Source: Promicromonospora sp042731755
GTDB lineage: Bacteria; Actinomycetota; Actinomycetes; Actinomycetales; Cellulomonadaceae
DNA: 64,000 nt
NCBI RefSeq assembly: GCF_042731755.1
Contig: NZ_JBHWLR010000001.1
Span: 1 to 64,000 of the forward strand
Direction: 5' to 3'
Below the pieces are notes generated by a model. It saw only the letters and a program-made list of their open reading frames with translations, searched no databases and had not been told where the DNA came from. Position numbers and translations under genes: made by a program. This document shows, in pieces, positions 34,486-42,459 of this stretch (position 1 is the first letter of the stretch; every line of letters begins with the position of its first letter).

Positions 34486-34541
34486 CGGTCGGTTGCTTCG
34501 AGATCGGTCCGACGACGGACCGATCTCGAAGCAACCGACCG
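34486..34541. repeat. Palindromic intergenic element, copy 1
   Basis: Perfect 26-base arms (CGGTCGGTTGCTTCGAGATC, then GGTCCG) around an ACGA loop, between the convergent acyl-CoA ligase and GNAT genes. It probably terminates both. The sequence is shared with copy 2 at 55368-55442. The following GATCTCGTTC pairs with GAACGAGATC across the GNAT stop. Confidence 0.85.
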
Positions 34542-34550
34542 ATCTCGTTC

Positions 34551-35099
34551 CTAGCTGGTCGTGAACGAGATCCAGGTGTCCGGCGGCAGGTCCGGGCGGC
34601 CCGGGACGGCGCGGTGCTCCTCCGTCCAGGCCGCGCCGACGGCGTCCGTGGCCACCGTCCGCCAGAACCGGACCGCCGGCGGGTTGGCGTCCTGGAACGC
34701 GACGTCCCAGCGGCCGGGGAACGCGGCCAGCACGTGGGCCGCGAGCTCCCGCCCGACGCCGATGCTCCGCACGCCGCGCACCACGAAGAACGAGCTGAGC
34801 ACGCGGGTCGGCTCGTCGAGCCCGCGCACCAGCGCGAACCCGACGGGTGACGGCGGCGCACCGGCGGGTTCCAGGTGCGCGACGACGCCGCGCCAGCCCG
34901 GTTCGGTGAACGCCGCGTCCAGCCGCTCGCGCCGGAACTGGCCGCTCGGATCGGGCAGCGCGCCGGAGACCTCGGACATGTCGTGCCGGAACAGGAGCCA
35001 CAGCCGTTCCAGGACCGGCTGGTCGGCCGGGGTCGTGGGCCGGATCGTCAGTCGTGCGGGCGGGGTCTGCGGCGAGTTCGTCATCACGTAGTTCGTCAT
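34551..35099 (-). CDS. GNAT-family N-acetyltransferase
   Basis: 182 residues. GNAT elements are LTIRPTTPADQPVLERLW at the start, a central strand RVLSSFFVVRGVRSIGVGRELAAHVL (acetyl-CoA pyrophosphate loop, modified as RSIGVGRELA), and FQDANPPAVRFWRTVA. The acceptor is unknown. ATG at 35099 has GGGAGG nine bases upstream, but that sequence is paired in a 10-base hairpin. The start is duplicated: ATGACGAAC recurs 15 bases later. Confidence 0.85.
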   Translation of the reverse strand: MTNYVMTNSPQTPPARLTIRPTTPADQPVLERLWLLFRHDMSEVSGALPDPSGQFRRERLDAAFTEPGWRGVVAHLEPAGAPPSPVGFALVRGLDEPTRVLSSFFVVRGVRSIGVGRELAAHVLAAFPGRWDVAFQDANPPAVRFWRTVATDAVGAAWTEEHRAVPGRPDLPPDTWISFTTS

Positions 35100-35106
35100 A
35101 ACGGAA

Positions 35107-35137
35107 AGCCTCCCGGGCCGCTAGGCGCCGGGAGGCT
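35107..35137 (-). promoter_or_regulatory. Hairpin masking the GNAT Shine-Dalgarno
   Basis: On the minus strand AGCCTCCCGG and CCGGGAGGCT form perfect 10-base arms with an 11-base loop. The second arm contains the GGGAGG ribosome-binding sequence of the acetyltransferase gene, so folding would block initiation. Confidence 0.55.
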
Positions 35138-35259
35138 CATCGACATTCTCTCATGCGCGGGCCGCCGTCCGACAGTGCCCGTCCGGAAGTGCCGTCCGAC
35201 AGGGCCCGTCCGGGGGTGCTCAGTCACCGGACGTGCCGAGCGCCACCCCCGGCGCTCAG

Positions 35260-35265
35260 TAGGAT
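35260..35265 (+). promoter_or_regulatory. Probable -10 of the phosphofructokinase gene
   Basis: TAGGAT stands about 75 bases before the start codon. The leader contains no obvious structure. Confidence 0.4.
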
Positions 35266-35341
35266 GACGACGAAGGGTGCCGCGCGGGCGAACGCCGGCC
35301 GTGGTGCCCCCGAAATTTCCCTGATGAGAGGTGCTCCTCCG

Positions 35342-36568
35342 ATGGCTGTTCGTCGTGTGGCCCTGCTGACCGCCGGCGGCTTCGCGCCCTGCCTGTCGTC
35401 CTCGGTAGGCGGTCTGATCGAGCGTTACACCGAGCTCGACCCCGAGATCGAGATCATTGCCTACCTGCACGGCTACCACGGCCTGCTGACGGGCAACAAG
35501 ATCGAGATCGGCGACGAGGCTCGCAAGCAGGCCCCTGCCCTGCACAAGTTCGGCGGCTCGCCGATCGGCAACTCGCGCGTGAAGCTGACCAACGTCAAGG
35601 ACGCGATCAAGCGCGGCCTCGTCAAGGAGGGTCAGGACCCGCTGCACGTCGCCGCGGAGCAGCTCAAGGCCGACGGCGTGGACGTGCTGCACACCATCGG
35701 TGGTGACGACACCAACACGACGGCCGCCGACCTCGCCGCCTACCTGCACGAGAACGGCTACGAGCTGACTGTCGTGGGCCTGCCCAAGACGATCGACAAC
35801 GACGTGGTGCCGATCAAGCAGTCGCTCGGTGCCTGGACCGCCGCCGAGGAGGGCGCGAAGTTCGCGGCCAACGTCATCGGCGAGAACCGCGTGGGCCCGC
35901 GCATGCTGATCGTGCACGAGGTCATGGGCCGCCACTGCGGCTGGCTGACCGCGGCCACGGCGCAGTCCTACCGCGGCTGGCTCGACGAGCAGGAGTGGGC
36001 CCCGGCCCTCGGCCTGTCGCGCGAGCGCTGGGACGTGCACGCCGTGTTCCTGCCGGAGCTCGAGATCGACCTGGAGGGCGAGGCCAAGCGCCTGCGCGGC
36101 GTCATGGACGAGATCGGCAACGTCAACATCTTCCTGTCGGAGGGTGCGGGCATGCACGAGATCGTGGCCCAGCTCGAGGCGGCCGGCGAGACCGTGGAGC
36201 GCGACCCGTTCGGGCACGTCAAGCTCGACACGATCAACCCCGGCCAGTGGTTCGCCAAGCAGTTCGCGGAGAAGCTGGGCGCCGAGAAGGTCATGGTGCA
36301 GAAGTCCGGCTACTTCTCGCGCGCCGCGGCCGCCAACTCCGAGGACCTGCGCCTCATCAAGTCGATGACCGACTACGCGGTCGAGTGCGCGCTGCGCGGC
36401 GAGTCCGGCGTCATCGGCCACGACGAGGAGGACGGCGACCGGCTCAAGGCCATCGCGTTCCCGCGGATCGCCGGCGGCAAGGCGTTCGACGTCTCGCAGG
36501 AGTGGTTCGGCCAGATCCTCGCCGAGATCGGCCAGCCGCTCGTGCCGGCCGCTCCCGCGGAGCACTGA
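35342..36568 (+). CDS. pfp: 6-phosphofructokinase, pyrophosphate-dependent type
   Basis: 408 residues. The phosphoryl-donor loop is GGDDTNT (120-126) and the active-site loop is PKTIDND (148-154). ATP-dependent enzymes have GGDGS and PGTIDND; the second Asp of GGDD and Lys149 are the known marks of PPi-dependent enzymes, so pyrophosphate is the expected donor and the step is reversible. MGRHCGW and the C-terminal sugar-binding region (GYFSRAAAANSEDL) are present. ATG at 35342 is chosen from homologue starts (MxxRRxALLTAGG); an in-frame ATG lies 18 bases upstream. It is followed by the first shikimate enzyme. Confidence 0.92.
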   Translation: MAVRRVALLTAGGFAPCLSSSVGGLIERYTELDPEIEIIAYLHGYHGLLTGNKIEIGDEARKQAPALHKFGGSPIGNSRVKLTNVKDAIKRGLVKEGQDPLHVAAEQLKADGVDVLHTIGGDDTNTTAADLAAYLHENGYELTVVGLPKTIDNDVVPIKQSLGAWTAAEEGAKFAANVIGENRVGPRMLIVHEVMGRHCGWLTAATAQSYRGWLDEQEWAPALGLSRERWDVHAVFLPELEIDLEGEAKRLRGVMDEIGNVNIFLSEGAGMHEIVAQLEAAGETVERDPFGHVKLDTINPGQWFAKQFAEKLGAEKVMVQKSGYFSRAAAANSEDLRLIKSMTDYAVECALRGESGVIGHDEEDGDRLKAIAFPRIAGGKAFDVSQEWFGQILAEIGQPLVPAAPAEH

Positions 36569-36644
36569 GCACCGTGCGGGCACCACTGGCGTCACAGGCA
36601 GTAGCGGTATCGCTGGTAGCACCGGCACGGCGGGCGGCGGTCCG

Positions 36645-38006
36645 ATGAGCACCGTCGCCGACCCGGCCGAGCGCGCCGCCGGTCCGGCGGGGCTGGACCA
36701 CTACCGCACGCTGGAGGCGCGCCAGCAGCCGACGTGGCCGGACCCGGCCGCGCTGGCGGCCGCCACCGGCCGCCTGGCCCAGGCCGCGCCCATCGTGGTG
36801 CCCGCACAGGCCGACACCCTGACCGAGCGGCTCGCCGCCGCCGGCCGGGGCGAGGCGTTCCTGCTCCAGGGCGGGGACTGCGCGGAGACGTTCGCCGAGG
36901 CGAACGCCGACCGCATCCGCAACAAGATCCGCACCATCCTCCAGATGGCGGTGGTGCTCACCCACGGCGCGAGCACGCCCGTGGTGAAGATGGGCCGCAT
37001 GGCGGGCCAGTACGCCAAGCCGCGCTCCAGCGACACCGAGACGCGCGACGGCGAGACGCTGCCCGCCTACCGCGGCGACATGATCAACGGGTTCCCGTTC
37101 ACGCCGCAGTCCCGGATCCCCGACCCGGAGCGGCTGGAGCAGGCCTACCGGATCTCGTCGGCCACGGCCAACGTCGTGCGGGCCTTCACGCAGGGCGGCT
37201 TCGCCGACCTGCGGCAGGTGCACGAGTGGAACCGCGGCTTCATGAGCAACCCCGCCTACGCGCGGTACGAGAAGACGGCGGACGAGATCGACCGGGCCAT
37301 CCGGTTCATGCACGCGTGCGGCGCCGACTTCGACGCGCTGCGCTCCGTCGAGTTCTACCTGAGCCACGAGGCCCTGGTGCTCGACTACGAGCGGGCGCTG
37401 ACCCGCACCGACCAGCGCACAGGCAACGCCTACGACACCAGCGCGCACTTCCTGTGGATCGGCGAGCGCACGCGCCAGCTCGACGGCGCCCACGTCGACT
37501 TCATGTCCCGGATCGCCAACCCCATCGGCGTGAAGCTGGGCCCGACGACGACGCCGCACGACGCGCTGGCGCTCACCGAGCGGCTCAACCCGGACAACGT
37601 CCCCGGGCGCCTCACGTTCATCACGCGCATGGGCGCGGGCCGGGTCCGCGACGTGCTGCCGTCCCTGGTCGAGGCCGTGACCTGGTCCGGCGCGAACGTC
37701 ACCTGGGTCACCGACCCCATGCACGGCAACACCATCACGTCGGACAGCGGGTACAAGACCCGCCGGCTGACGGACGTGCTCGACGAGGTTGCCGGGTTCT
37801 TCGAGGTGCACAAGGCGCTGGGCACCGTCCCGGGCGGCCTGCACATGGAGCTCACGGGCGACGACGTCACCGAGGTGCTCGGCGGCAGCGAGGAGATCTC
37901 CGACGCCGGCCTCGCGCTGCGCTACGAGACGCTCGTCGACCCGCGGCTGAACCACCAGCAGTCGCTGGAGCTGGCCTTCCAGGTCGCGGAGATGCTCCGC
38001 CGGTAG
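36645..38006 (+). CDS. aroG: 3-deoxy-7-phosphoheptulonate synthase, class II
   Basis: 453 residues. Class II (plant/mycobacterial type) DAHP synthase condensing PEP and erythrose 4-phosphate, the entry to aromatic amino acids. Motifs: LLQGGDCAETFAE, MGRMAGQYAKPRS, GDMINGF, SHEALVLDYE, GERTRQLDGAHV, KLGPTTTP, WVTDPMHGNT and GGLHMELTGDDVTE. The metal-binding Cys (in GGDC), His, Glu and Asp are all present. Length is normal. It precedes Rv2175c-pknL as in M. tuberculosis. Confidence 0.97.
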   Translation: MSTVADPAERAAGPAGLDHYRTLEARQQPTWPDPAALAAATGRLAQAAPIVVPAQADTLTERLAAAGRGEAFLLQGGDCAETFAEANADRIRNKIRTILQMAVVLTHGASTPVVKMGRMAGQYAKPRSSDTETRDGETLPAYRGDMINGFPFTPQSRIPDPERLEQAYRISSATANVVRAFTQGGFADLRQVHEWNRGFMSNPAYARYEKTADEIDRAIRFMHACGADFDALRSVEFYLSHEALVLDYERALTRTDQRTGNAYDTSAHFLWIGERTRQLDGAHVDFMSRIANPIGVKLGPTTTPHDALALTERLNPDNVPGRLTFITRMGAGRVRDVLPSLVEAVTWSGANVTWVTDPMHGNTITSDSGYKTRRLTDVLDEVAGFFEVHKALGTVPGGLHMELTGDDVTEVLGGSEEISDAGLALRYETLVDPRLNHQQSLELAFQVAEMLRR

Positions 38007-38025
38007 CGGGGCGGAGCAGCGCGGG

Positions 38026-38391
38026 TCAGAGCAGCGTCTGCGCCACCCGCCGCACCGCTGCGCGCTTGCCGCCGATCAGGGCGTCCACGGGCCGCTCACC
38101 GAGCTCGTCGTTGGGCGTGAACAGCCACTCGAGGATCTCCGCCTCGGTGAACTGCGCGTCGGACAGCACCATGATGGTGCCGCGGAGCGTCGGGATCACG
38201 CCGGGGCGGCCCTCGACGTCGGGCAGCACGAAGATCGCCGGGACCTGGAAGGTCGTGCGCTCGCCGCGCTTGATGCCGACGACGTGCCGGTCGCTCACCA
38301 GGCCGCGGGCCTTGCCGACCTCGATGTCGAGGGACTCGGCGAGGTCAGGGAGGGTCAGCCATTCGCCCACGAGGGCGTCGAGATCTGTCAC
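38026..38391 (-). CDS. Rv2175c-like DNA-binding protein
   Basis: 121 residues with an N-terminal winged-helix part (WLTLPDLAESLDIEVGKARGLVSDRHVVG) and a C-terminal Rv2175c-type domain (LRGTIMVLSDAQFTEAEILEWLF). In M. tuberculosis Rv2175c binds DNA and is phosphorylated by PknL, whose gene is adjacent there as here. GTG at 38391 is preceded by TAGGCT and six bases, fitting a leaderless mRNA. It is divergent from pknL, and the two promoters share about 90 bases. Confidence 0.9.
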   Translation of the reverse strand: MTDLDALVGEWLTLPDLAESLDIEVGKARGLVSDRHVVGIKRGERTTFQVPAIFVLPDVEGRPGVIPTLRGTIMVLSDAQFTEAEILEWLFTPNDELGERPVDALIGGKRAAVRRVAQTLL

Positions 38392-38397
38392 GGGAGA

Positions 38398-38502
38398 AGC
38401 CTAGGCGACGCGGCCCGGGCCCGTGACACGGCAACGATCCGGCAACGGCCCGCCGTCCGGTATGCGCGTTCCGGCCTGGCCGTGGGTGGTCACCCGTACA
38501 CT
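38398..38502. promoter_or_regulatory. Divergent leaderless promoters of the Rv2175c-like gene and pknL
   Basis: On the minus strand TAGGCT (38403-38398) stands six bases before GTG 38391. On the plus strand TACACT (38497-38502) stands seven bases before GTG 38510. Neither gene has a Shine-Dalgarno sequence. Confidence 0.6.
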
Positions 38503-38509
38503 CCCACCC

Positions 38510-40405
38510 GTGGCTCAGGTGACGGCAGACCCTCTCATCGGCCGCCTGGTCGACGGGCGGTACGAGATAGTCGCGCGCGTGGCGCGCGGAGGAATGGCCA
38601 CGGTGTACCGCGCCCACGACACGCGGCTCAACCGTGAGATCGCCCTGAAGGTGATGCACCCGCACCTCGCCGAGGGGGACCAGGCCGCGAGCTTCCGGCA
38701 GCGGTTCGAGCGCGAGGCCCGGTCGGCCGCCGGCCTGCAGCACCACGGCGTCGTCGCCGTCTACGACCAGGGCACCGACGGCGACATGCGCTACCTGACC
38801 ATGGAGTACGTGCCGGGTACCAACCTGCGCCAGCTCATCCGCGACGGCGACCTCACGCTGCGCCGCTCGTTCGCGATCCTCGACGTGGTGCTCTCCGCGC
38901 TCGCCGCCGCGCACGCCAAGGGGATCGTGCACCGCGACATCAAGCCGGAGAACGTGCTGCTGGAGGAGGGCACCGGGCGGCCCAAGGTGGCCGACTTCGG
39001 CCTGGCCCGCGCCATCTCCGAGGTGTCGAACACGACGACGGGCACGATCCTCGGCACGGTGGCCTACCTCGCGCCGGAGACCATCGCCACGGGCCACGTC
39101 GACGCGCGCGCCGACGTGTACGCCGTCGGGATCCTCGCGTTCGAGCTGTTCACCGGTCGCCTGCCGCACGAGGGGGAGGGGCCCATCCAGGTCGCGTTCG
39201 CGCACGTCAACACCGACGTGCCGCCCGTGAGCGCGTTCGCCGGCCACCTGGGCCGCCCGCTCGACGTCCTGGTCCGCGCGCTGACCGCGCGGGACCCGGA
39301 CCGGCGCCCGCACGACGCCGCGGTGGCGCTCGACGCCCTGCGCAGCACGTTCCGGCAGATCCCGAACGAGGTGCTGGACATCCCCACGAAGGCGGCGCCG
39401 CCGCCGTCGTCCGCCGCGGTGAAGGCGGCGCGCACCGCGGTCGTGGAGCGGCCGCCGGCCGGCCAGTGGGCGGTGCCGCGGCAGCAGACGCCGCCGCCTC
39501 CGCCGCCGCCCGCGCCCCGGCCGCGCCGCGCCGGCAAGATCCTGCTCGGCATCGCGCTGGTCGCGGTCCTGTTCAGCGCCTGGTGGTACACGCAGTACGG
39601 CCCGGGCGCCTACGCGGTGGTCCCCGACGGCGTGGTGGGCGTGGCCGTGGCCCAGGCCGAGGAGGCGCTGAACGAGGCCGGCCTGACGTCGAAGAACGTG
39701 AAGCAGCACGACTCGGACGTGCCCGAGGGCGAGGTCATCTCGGTGGCCCCCGACGAGGGGCGGCGCTCGCTGCGCGACGAGCCCGTGCGCCTGGTGGTCT
39801 CGCTCGGGCCGGAGGTGGCCGAGGTGCCGGCGGGGCTGGTGGGCATGACCGAGGAGCAGGCCCGCGCGGCGCTGCGCGACGTCGGCCTCGTCGACGTCGA
39901 GGTCTCGCGGGAGTACTCCGCCGACGTGGCGCGCGACCAGGTCATCTGGGCCTCCGTGCGCGACGGCGGCACCGTCCCGACCGACGAGACCGTGCGGCTC
40001 ACCGTCTCCGACGGGCCCCCGCCGGTGACCGTGCCGGAGCTGACGGGCCTGTCCGCGGCCGAGGCCGAGGACGCGCTGGCCGCCCAGGGGTTCGACGTCG
40101 CCCGGGAGGACAAGTTCGACAAGAAGGCCGAGGCCGGGACCGTGATCCGGACCCAGCCGGGCGGGGGCAAGGGCGCCGAGCCGGGCAGCACCGTCACGAT
40201 CGTGGTGAGCATGGGCGCCCAGGGCACCGTGCCCGACGTCGTCGGGATGTCCGTCGAGGACGCCCAGGCCCTGCTCGACGAGGCCGGCTACACGTCGACG
40301 GTGCGCGGGTTCGGCGAGCTGTTCGACGAGGGTGTCAAGGAGACCGAGCCCGTGGCGGGGGAGAAGCTGAAGAAGGGCGAAGAGGTCACCATCTGGACCT
40401 GGTGA
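38510..40405 (+). CDS. pknL: Serine/threonine protein kinase with PASTA domains
   Basis: 631 residues. Kinase domain about 12-275: GGMATVYRA loop, IALKV lysine, HRDIKPENVLL catalytic loop, DFGLA, and the APE-like LAPET. A Pro-rich linker (QQTPPPPPPPAPRP) leads to one membrane helix (about 343-360). The outer part holds four PASTA repeats, for example AEVPAGLVGMTEEQARAALR and GTVPDVVGMSVEDAQALLDE, which in related kinases sense muropeptides or lipid II. Gene context (Rv2175c, aroG, prenyl synthase) identifies it with PknL, though many actinobacterial PknL have fewer PASTA units. The stop lies in a 14-base tandem repeat. Confidence 0.94.
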   Translation: MAQVTADPLIGRLVDGRYEIVARVARGGMATVYRAHDTRLNREIALKVMHPHLAEGDQAASFRQRFEREARSAAGLQHHGVVAVYDQGTDGDMRYLTMEYVPGTNLRQLIRDGDLTLRRSFAILDVVLSALAAAHAKGIVHRDIKPENVLLEEGTGRPKVADFGLARAISEVSNTTTGTILGTVAYLAPETIATGHVDARADVYAVGILAFELFTGRLPHEGEGPIQVAFAHVNTDVPPVSAFAGHLGRPLDVLVRALTARDPDRRPHDAAVALDALRSTFRQIPNEVLDIPTKAAPPPSSAAVKAARTAVVERPPAGQWAVPRQQTPPPPPPPAPRPRRAGKILLGIALVAVLFSAWWYTQYGPGAYAVVPDGVVGVAVAQAEEALNEAGLTSKNVKQHDSDVPEGEVISVAPDEGRRSLRDEPVRLVVSLGPEVAEVPAGLVGMTEEQARAALRDVGLVDVEVSREYSADVARDQVIWASVRDGGTVPTDETVRLTVSDGPPPVTVPELTGLSAAEAEDALAAQGFDVAREDKFDKKAEAGTVIRTQPGGGKGAEPGSTVTIVVSMGAQGTVPDVVGMSVEDAQALLDEAGYTSTVRGFGELFDEGVKETEPVAGEKLKKGEEVTIWTW

Positions 40406-40434
40406 GCTGGACCTGGTGAGCCGGGCCTGGTGAG
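40393..40434. repeat. 14-base tandem repeat across the pknL stop
   Basis: CTGGACCTGGTGAG at 40393 and 40407 is perfect; a third unit with three changes follows at 40421 and a weaker fourth after it. Each unit carries a copy of the pknL stop TGA. Confidence 0.85.
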
Positions 40435-40477
40435 CCGGGGCTCGGTGTGAGGCTGGGCTGGACTGGGCCGGTGAGGC

Positions 40478-41641
40478 TCAGGCCGTCCGGTCGACCGCCG
40501 CGTGGGCCAGGTCGGTGAGCAGGCCGCGGCCGGGCTCCGCCAGGTCTGCCAGGTCCAGCAGCGCGTGGCCGCGCACGGCGAGGTCGGCGATGAGCTGCTC
40601 GACGGCGTCCAGCGCGCCGGAGCCGACGATGACCTCGCGCACCCGCGCCACGTCGTCGTCGGACAGGTCGGGGTTGCCGAGCGCGGCGACCAGGACGGCC
40701 GCCTCGGGGCCGTCGGCGTCGGGCAGCAGCGCCAGGGTGCGGGCCACGACCACCGTGCGCTTGCCCTCGCGCAGGTCGTCACCGGCGGGCTTGCCCGTGA
40801 CGGCCGGATCGCCGAAGACGCCCAGCACGTCGTCGCGGAGCTGGAACGCCTCGCCCAGCGGCTTGCCCGCCGCCTCGATCCCGGCCGCCGCCTGCGGGCC
40901 CGCGCCGGCCAGCAGCGCCCCCAGGGCGAGCGGGGCGGCCACGGAGTAGCTCGCGGTCTTGGCGCGCAGCACGTTCCGGGCGCGCTCCTCGTCGGCGGCG
41001 GGGTCCTGGCCCCACGGCTCCGCCTGGACCAGGACGTCGAGGAACTGGCCCACCACCACCTCGCTCTGCATCGCGTCGAAGCGGGCGCGGGTCGCCTCGG
41101 CGACGTCCGCGGGCAGCGGCGCGAGTGCCGCCGACAGCTCGCGCTGGGCGGCCAGGAGCACCAGGTCGCCGATCAGGATGGCGGCGGAGTCGCCGAACCG
41201 CACCGGCTCGCCGGCCCAGGCCGCGACGGCGTGCTTCGCGGCGAACGCGCGGTGCGCCGTCGGGCGGCCGCGGCGGGTGTCGGAGTTGTCCATCACGTCG
41301 TCGTGCAGCAGGGCCGCGGCCTGGAACAGCTCGAGCGCGGCGCCCACCCGGACCGTCGCGATGCGGGCGGGGTCGGCCGGGTCGGCGGAACCGCCGTGCG
41401 CGCGGAACGACCAGTAGCAGAACGCGGCCCGCAGCCGCTTGCCGCCCGCGAGCAGCCCGGCGGCCTCCTCGACCATGGCCTCGGCGCTCGGGCTGATCGC
41501 CCCGACCTCGGCCGCCAGCCGGGCGAGGTGGGCGCTCACGGCGGCGTCGACGTCGCCGCGGAGATGCTCGGCGTCGACGAGGGCGGCGGGGTTCAGGGGG
41601 GTGGGGCTCAGAGCGGTGGGACGGGCAGGTGAGACGGGCAC
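40478..41641 (-). CDS. Polyprenyl/geranylgeranyl diphosphate synthase
   Basis: 387 residues. The first Asp-rich motif is LLHDDVMDNSDTRRGRPT and the second is QLRDDVLGVFGD with downstream KPAGDDLREGKRT, both needed for Mg-pyrophosphate binding. GGKRLRAAF binds isopentenyl diphosphate. Residues before the first motif suggest a C20 or longer product, but chain length cannot be read safely. Matches IdsA2 (Rv2173) by position near pknL. GTG at 41641 is preceded by TAGGCT at leaderless distance; that hexamer begins with the stop codon of the upstream lipoprotein gene. Confidence 0.93.
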   Translation of the reverse strand: MPVSPARPTALSPTPLNPAALVDAEHLRGDVDAAVSAHLARLAAEVGAISPSAEAMVEEAAGLLAGGKRLRAAFCYWSFRAHGGSADPADPARIATVRVGAALELFQAAALLHDDVMDNSDTRRGRPTAHRAFAAKHAVAAWAGEPVRFGDSAAILIGDLVLLAAQRELSAALAPLPADVAEATRARFDAMQSEVVVGQFLDVLVQAEPWGQDPAADEERARNVLRAKTASYSVAAPLALGALLAGAGPQAAAGIEAAGKPLGEAFQLRDDVLGVFGDPAVTGKPAGDDLREGKRTVVVARTLALLPDADGPEAAVLVAALGNPDLSDDDVARVREVIVGSGALDAVEQLIADLAVRGHALLDLADLAEPGRGLLTDLAHAAVDRTA

Positions 41642-41650
41642 GGCACCAGC

Positions 41651-42262
41651 CTATGGGGTGCGGACGGTGCCGCTGATCGAGCCGAGGCGGCGCTCGCCGT
41701 CGTCGAGCACGCCCACCACGAGCGACTCCTGCACCTCGCCCGACTTCTCCTTCGTGATGCGCAGGAACGCGGTCTGGGCGGTGAGGCCGCTCGCGTCCGG
41801 CGCGTCGATGCGCCGGAAACCCTGCGCCGTGAGGATCTTCTCGGCCTGCTTGATCACCTGGTCCGTCGGCCGGCTCGACGACAGGTTGAGCGTGACCTGG
41901 GTCATCGGGACGCCCTTGGTCTTCGACCCCTTCGACCCCGCGGCCGCGGGCACGGGCTGCGCCGACGAGGCGAGCAGCGTCGCGTCGTCGGGCATCGGGA
42001 ACAGCTCGGGCGGGAAGCCCTGCGCGTAGGTGGCCACCGCGGACGACGGGTCGAAGGTCGGCAGATCGGTGGGTCCGCCGGTCGCGGTGCTGCTCGGGCC
42101 TGGGCTGGCAGTGCCGCCCGTGGTGGTGTCGTCCGTGGTGCTGCCGGTGGTGCTGCCCGCCGCGGACTGCTCGGTCCCGGCGCCGCACCCCGTGGCGGCG
42201 AGCGCCAGCCCGACGGCGGCGGCGAGCGCGGCCGTGCGGCGGGCTGTGGCGAAGCGGGGCAC
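41651..42262 (-). CDS. Hypothetical lipoprotein
   Basis: 203 residues. Signal RFATARRTAALAAAVGLALA with lipobox AATGC, then a Thr/Ser/Gly-rich linker to about residue 60. The folded part has MTQVTLNLSSSRPTDQVIKQAEKIL and AFLRITKEKSGEVQESLVVGV, an alternating strand-helix pattern I do not recognise. GTG at 42262 (codon four of the open frame) is chosen because TACGGT ends seven bases before it. Stop and next gene's -10 overlap, so it is probably co-expressed with the prenyl synthase. Confidence 0.75.
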   Translation of the reverse strand: MPRFATARRTAALAAAVGLALAATGCGAGTEQSAAGSTTGSTTDDTTTGGTASPGPSSTATGGPTDLPTFDPSSAVATYAQGFPPELFPMPDDATLLASSAQPVPAAAGSKGSKTKGVPMTQVTLNLSSSRPTDQVIKQAEKILTAQGFRRIDAPDASGLTAQTAFLRITKEKSGEVQESLVVGVLDDGERRLGSISGTVRTP

Positions 42263-42459
42263 GTCGCACACCGTAGCCGTACGGGCCCGGGTGACGACAG
42301 CGTGCGGTGTTCGGTGGTGATGCGCGTGCCGTCATGAGCGTGCGTGATGAGACCGTCGGGACGGGGCGGTGCGGGAGCGAGCGCGACCACAGGAAGCGCG
42401 TTGTCCACACGGCCCGCCCGGGCGCGCAGCGGCCCCGCCGGCGGGCTGAGATCGTCCAC

